In this document: positions 5,451-6,781 of the stretch, piece by piece
Position numbering within the stretch: position 1 is the first letter of the stretch
Layout: the number at the start of each line of letters is the position of its first letter
From: an uncultured Phycisphaerae bacterium
GTDB lineage: Bacteria > Planctomycetota > Phycisphaerae > Sedimentisphaerales > Anaerohalosphaeraceae
NCBI GenBank assembly: GCA_937920485.1
Contig: CALETL010000059.1
Coordinates: 1 to 6,781 of the forward strand
Direction of reading: 5' to 3'
Length of the DNA stretch: 6,781 nt
Program-made: the position numbers and the translations under genes
The notes under the pieces: generated by a model
What the model saw: only the letters and a program-made list of their open reading frames with translations
The model's database searches: none
What the model was told of the DNA's origin: nothing

Positions 5451-6781
5451 ATGTCATTACGCGAAAGAATCTTGATTGTGCTGCTTGTAATGCTCTGCTG
5501 TTATGCAGGCCTGGAGTTCTTTGTATTAAAATGGATTATTGCTCCGGAACTGTCACAGCAGGAACAGCAGCAAGCGAAAGAAAGTATTTATCGCTGCAAA
5601 GAGGCGATTCAGACACATCTGGCTGATCTCCAAAAGAATCTCTCGTCTTTAAGCAAATCCGGACAATTATACTCCGAGATACAATCCCCTTCTGCAGATA
5701 TTAAGGATGCATTCACATCAAATCTTGATATGGATTTTCTGGTTGTCTACAACAACGCCTGGGATCAGGTCAGCAAGAAAATGAATGATATGGAGATCGA
5801 TATAGAGGGCCTCCTGTTTGATTCAAAACATCCTCTGATCAGAAAAGATATCCCTGGTTACTCCGGTAAAGTACTGGCTTATCATCAAGACCGCCTATTG
5901 CTTGTTATATCCGCCCCCATCACTCGATCTCACCTGAGCCAGACAGTCGAGGGAACTGTGGTCGCAGGACAACTTCTAACCACAGAACGTCTCGAGTCAC
6001 TTCGAGGCCAGCTCCAGCTAAGTTTTAGCTGGGATGTCATCAATCCAAATCACCTGGTTGGCCAGAATAAAGAAATTGTCCATCGTATCAGTGATACCGA
6101 CCCCTTCGATTTGATTCCGCTTGGCAAAGAACTTCTTCAGGCCTCAACTGTTTTATACGATTACCAGAAGCAACCTGTGTTATTAATGAAATTCTTTCAG
6201 GACCGCAGCATCACACAAAAAAGTCTTGATGTAATGCTAATGACCCTCTATGGGAAAATCGTAATCGGGGTGATCGCCGTCCTGCTGCTCACCTGTCTGC
6301 TGCAGCGTGTCGTTGTCAAGCCAATCATCAAATTGATCAAGCATGTCGTTAACGTAGAACATCCGGCCAGAAGCAAGGACATTCTGGCGCTTTCCCGCAA
6401 GGATGAGATTGGAACCCTCGCCAATGAGTTCCATCAAATGTGTAAGCGTCTTCAAAATGCACAGGTAAAACTGATGGAAAAGTCTTATCTTTCAGGTGTC
6501 ACCGAGATGTCCTCCGGTATCCTGCATAACGTCCGAAACGCCCTGAGCCCGATCACAACACGAATCGAACGAATTAAGGGTCAATTCAAAACAATCCCCT
6601 TAAAAAACCTTGAACAGGCCCAAACTGAATTACAACATGGCAAACTGGATAATGATCGACGTAAGGACCTGATGCGATTTGTAGATTTGACGTTTCAGGA
6701 TGTTCTGGTGAATCTTAACGAAATGGTAACCGGGCTGGATGATCTTGCTGAACAGGTTTTTCAGATTGAAGACATGTTAAA
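5451..6781 (+). CDS. Membrane sensor histidine kinase with CHASE4-like and HAMP domains, 5' part only (runs off the right edge)
   Basis: 443 codons without a stop up to the edge. A first membrane helix lies at about residues 6-25. An extracytoplasmic sensor of about 230 residues follows, with MDFLVVYNNAW (94-104), APITRSH (155-161) and GTVVAGQLL (168-176), the last two matching the C-terminal half of CHASE4 domains. The second membrane helix is at about 264-284. A HAMP domain follows (about 286-340: KP at 290-291, KDEIGTLANEF at 317-327). Next comes a helical segment with GILHNVRNAL, whose H359 is the expected phosphorylation site. This H-box has N, not E or D, directly after the histidine, as in a group of histidine kinases with LHN-type H-boxes. 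It is followed by a long helical dimerisation region. The ATPase domain and any receiver domain should lie beyond 6781. Start choice rests on AAGGA 8 nt upstream. It probably senses an envelope or extracellular cue; no partner response regulator is visible. Confidence 0.88.
   Translation, partial: MSLRERILIVLLVMLCCYAGLEFFVLKWIIAPELSQQEQQQAKESIYRCKEAIQTHLADLQKNLSSLSKSGQLYSEIQSPSADIKDAFTSNLDMDFLVVYNNAWDQVSKKMNDMEIDIEGLLFDSKHPLIRKDIPGYSGKVLAYHQDRLLLVISAPITRSHLSQTVEGTVVAGQLLTTERLESLRGQLQLSFSWDVINPNHLVGQNKEIVHRISDTDPFDLIPLGKELLQASTVLYDYQKQPVLLMKFFQDRSITQKSLDVMLMTLYGKIVIGVIAVLLLTCLLQRVVVKPIIKLIKHVVNVEHPARSKDILALSRKDEIGTLANEFHQMCKRLQNAQVKLMEKSYLSGVTEMSSGILHNVRNALSPITTRIERIKGQFKTIPLKNLEQAQTELQHGKLDNDRRKDLMRFVDLTFQDVLVNLNEMVTGLDDLAEQVFQIEDML

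Noticed and set aside
5369..5626. Plus-strand frame of 85 codons overlapping the kinase start
   Set aside because: It begins at a weak TTG, shares most of its length with the kinase in another frame, and carries no protein motif.
6237..6455. Minus-strand frame of 72 codons inside the kinase
   Set aside because: It is antisense to the end of the second membrane helix and the HAMP domain; no independent evidence.

Overview
This window looks like chromosomal DNA of an anaerobic or facultative Gram-negative-type bacterium, at roughly 47-48 % GC by eye. My best guess is Planctomycetota, possibly Phycisphaerae-like. The hints are a subfamily-2 (long form) orotidine-5'-phosphate decarboxylase, a histidine kinase with an 'LHNVRNAL' H-box, and the general flavour of the MurD and MenA proteins. 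This is inference from remembered family patterns, not a search result.

The left two thirds (1-4441) is one tightly packed minus-strand operon. In transcription order it reads pyrF (pyrimidine synthesis), murD (peptidoglycan precursor ligase), menA (prenylation of the menaquinone ring), a CPBP-family membrane protease, and menG/ubiE (final menaquinone methyltransferase, cut by the left window edge). Gaps are 21 and 15 nt, followed by two 4-nt stop/start overlaps (GTGA and ATGA), so the last three genes are probably translationally coupled. The operon combines UMP supply, cell-wall precursor synthesis and quinone synthesis, and a protease of unknown role sits between the two quinone genes.

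A 110-nt divergent intergenic region (4442-4551) separates this operon from plus-strand genes. It holds a good sigma70-type promoter for pyrF. On the opposite strand a perfect TATAAT covers almost the same bases, so the two promoters may share one AT core.

To the right, on the plus strand, lie a 229-residue membrane-anchored protein of unknown function (4552-5241), a 209-nt spacer without a convincing promoter or terminator (5242-5450), and the first 443 residues of a membrane sensor histidine kinase. The kinase has a CHASE4-like extracytoplasmic domain, a HAMP domain and an unusual H-box, and it is cut by the right window edge before its ATPase domain.

I see no tRNA, rRNA, CRISPR array, insertion sequence, phage gene or defence island. 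Most of the window is housekeeping. The points worth a second look are the coupled protease, the shared divergent promoter, the atypical kinase and the uncharacterised anchored protein.
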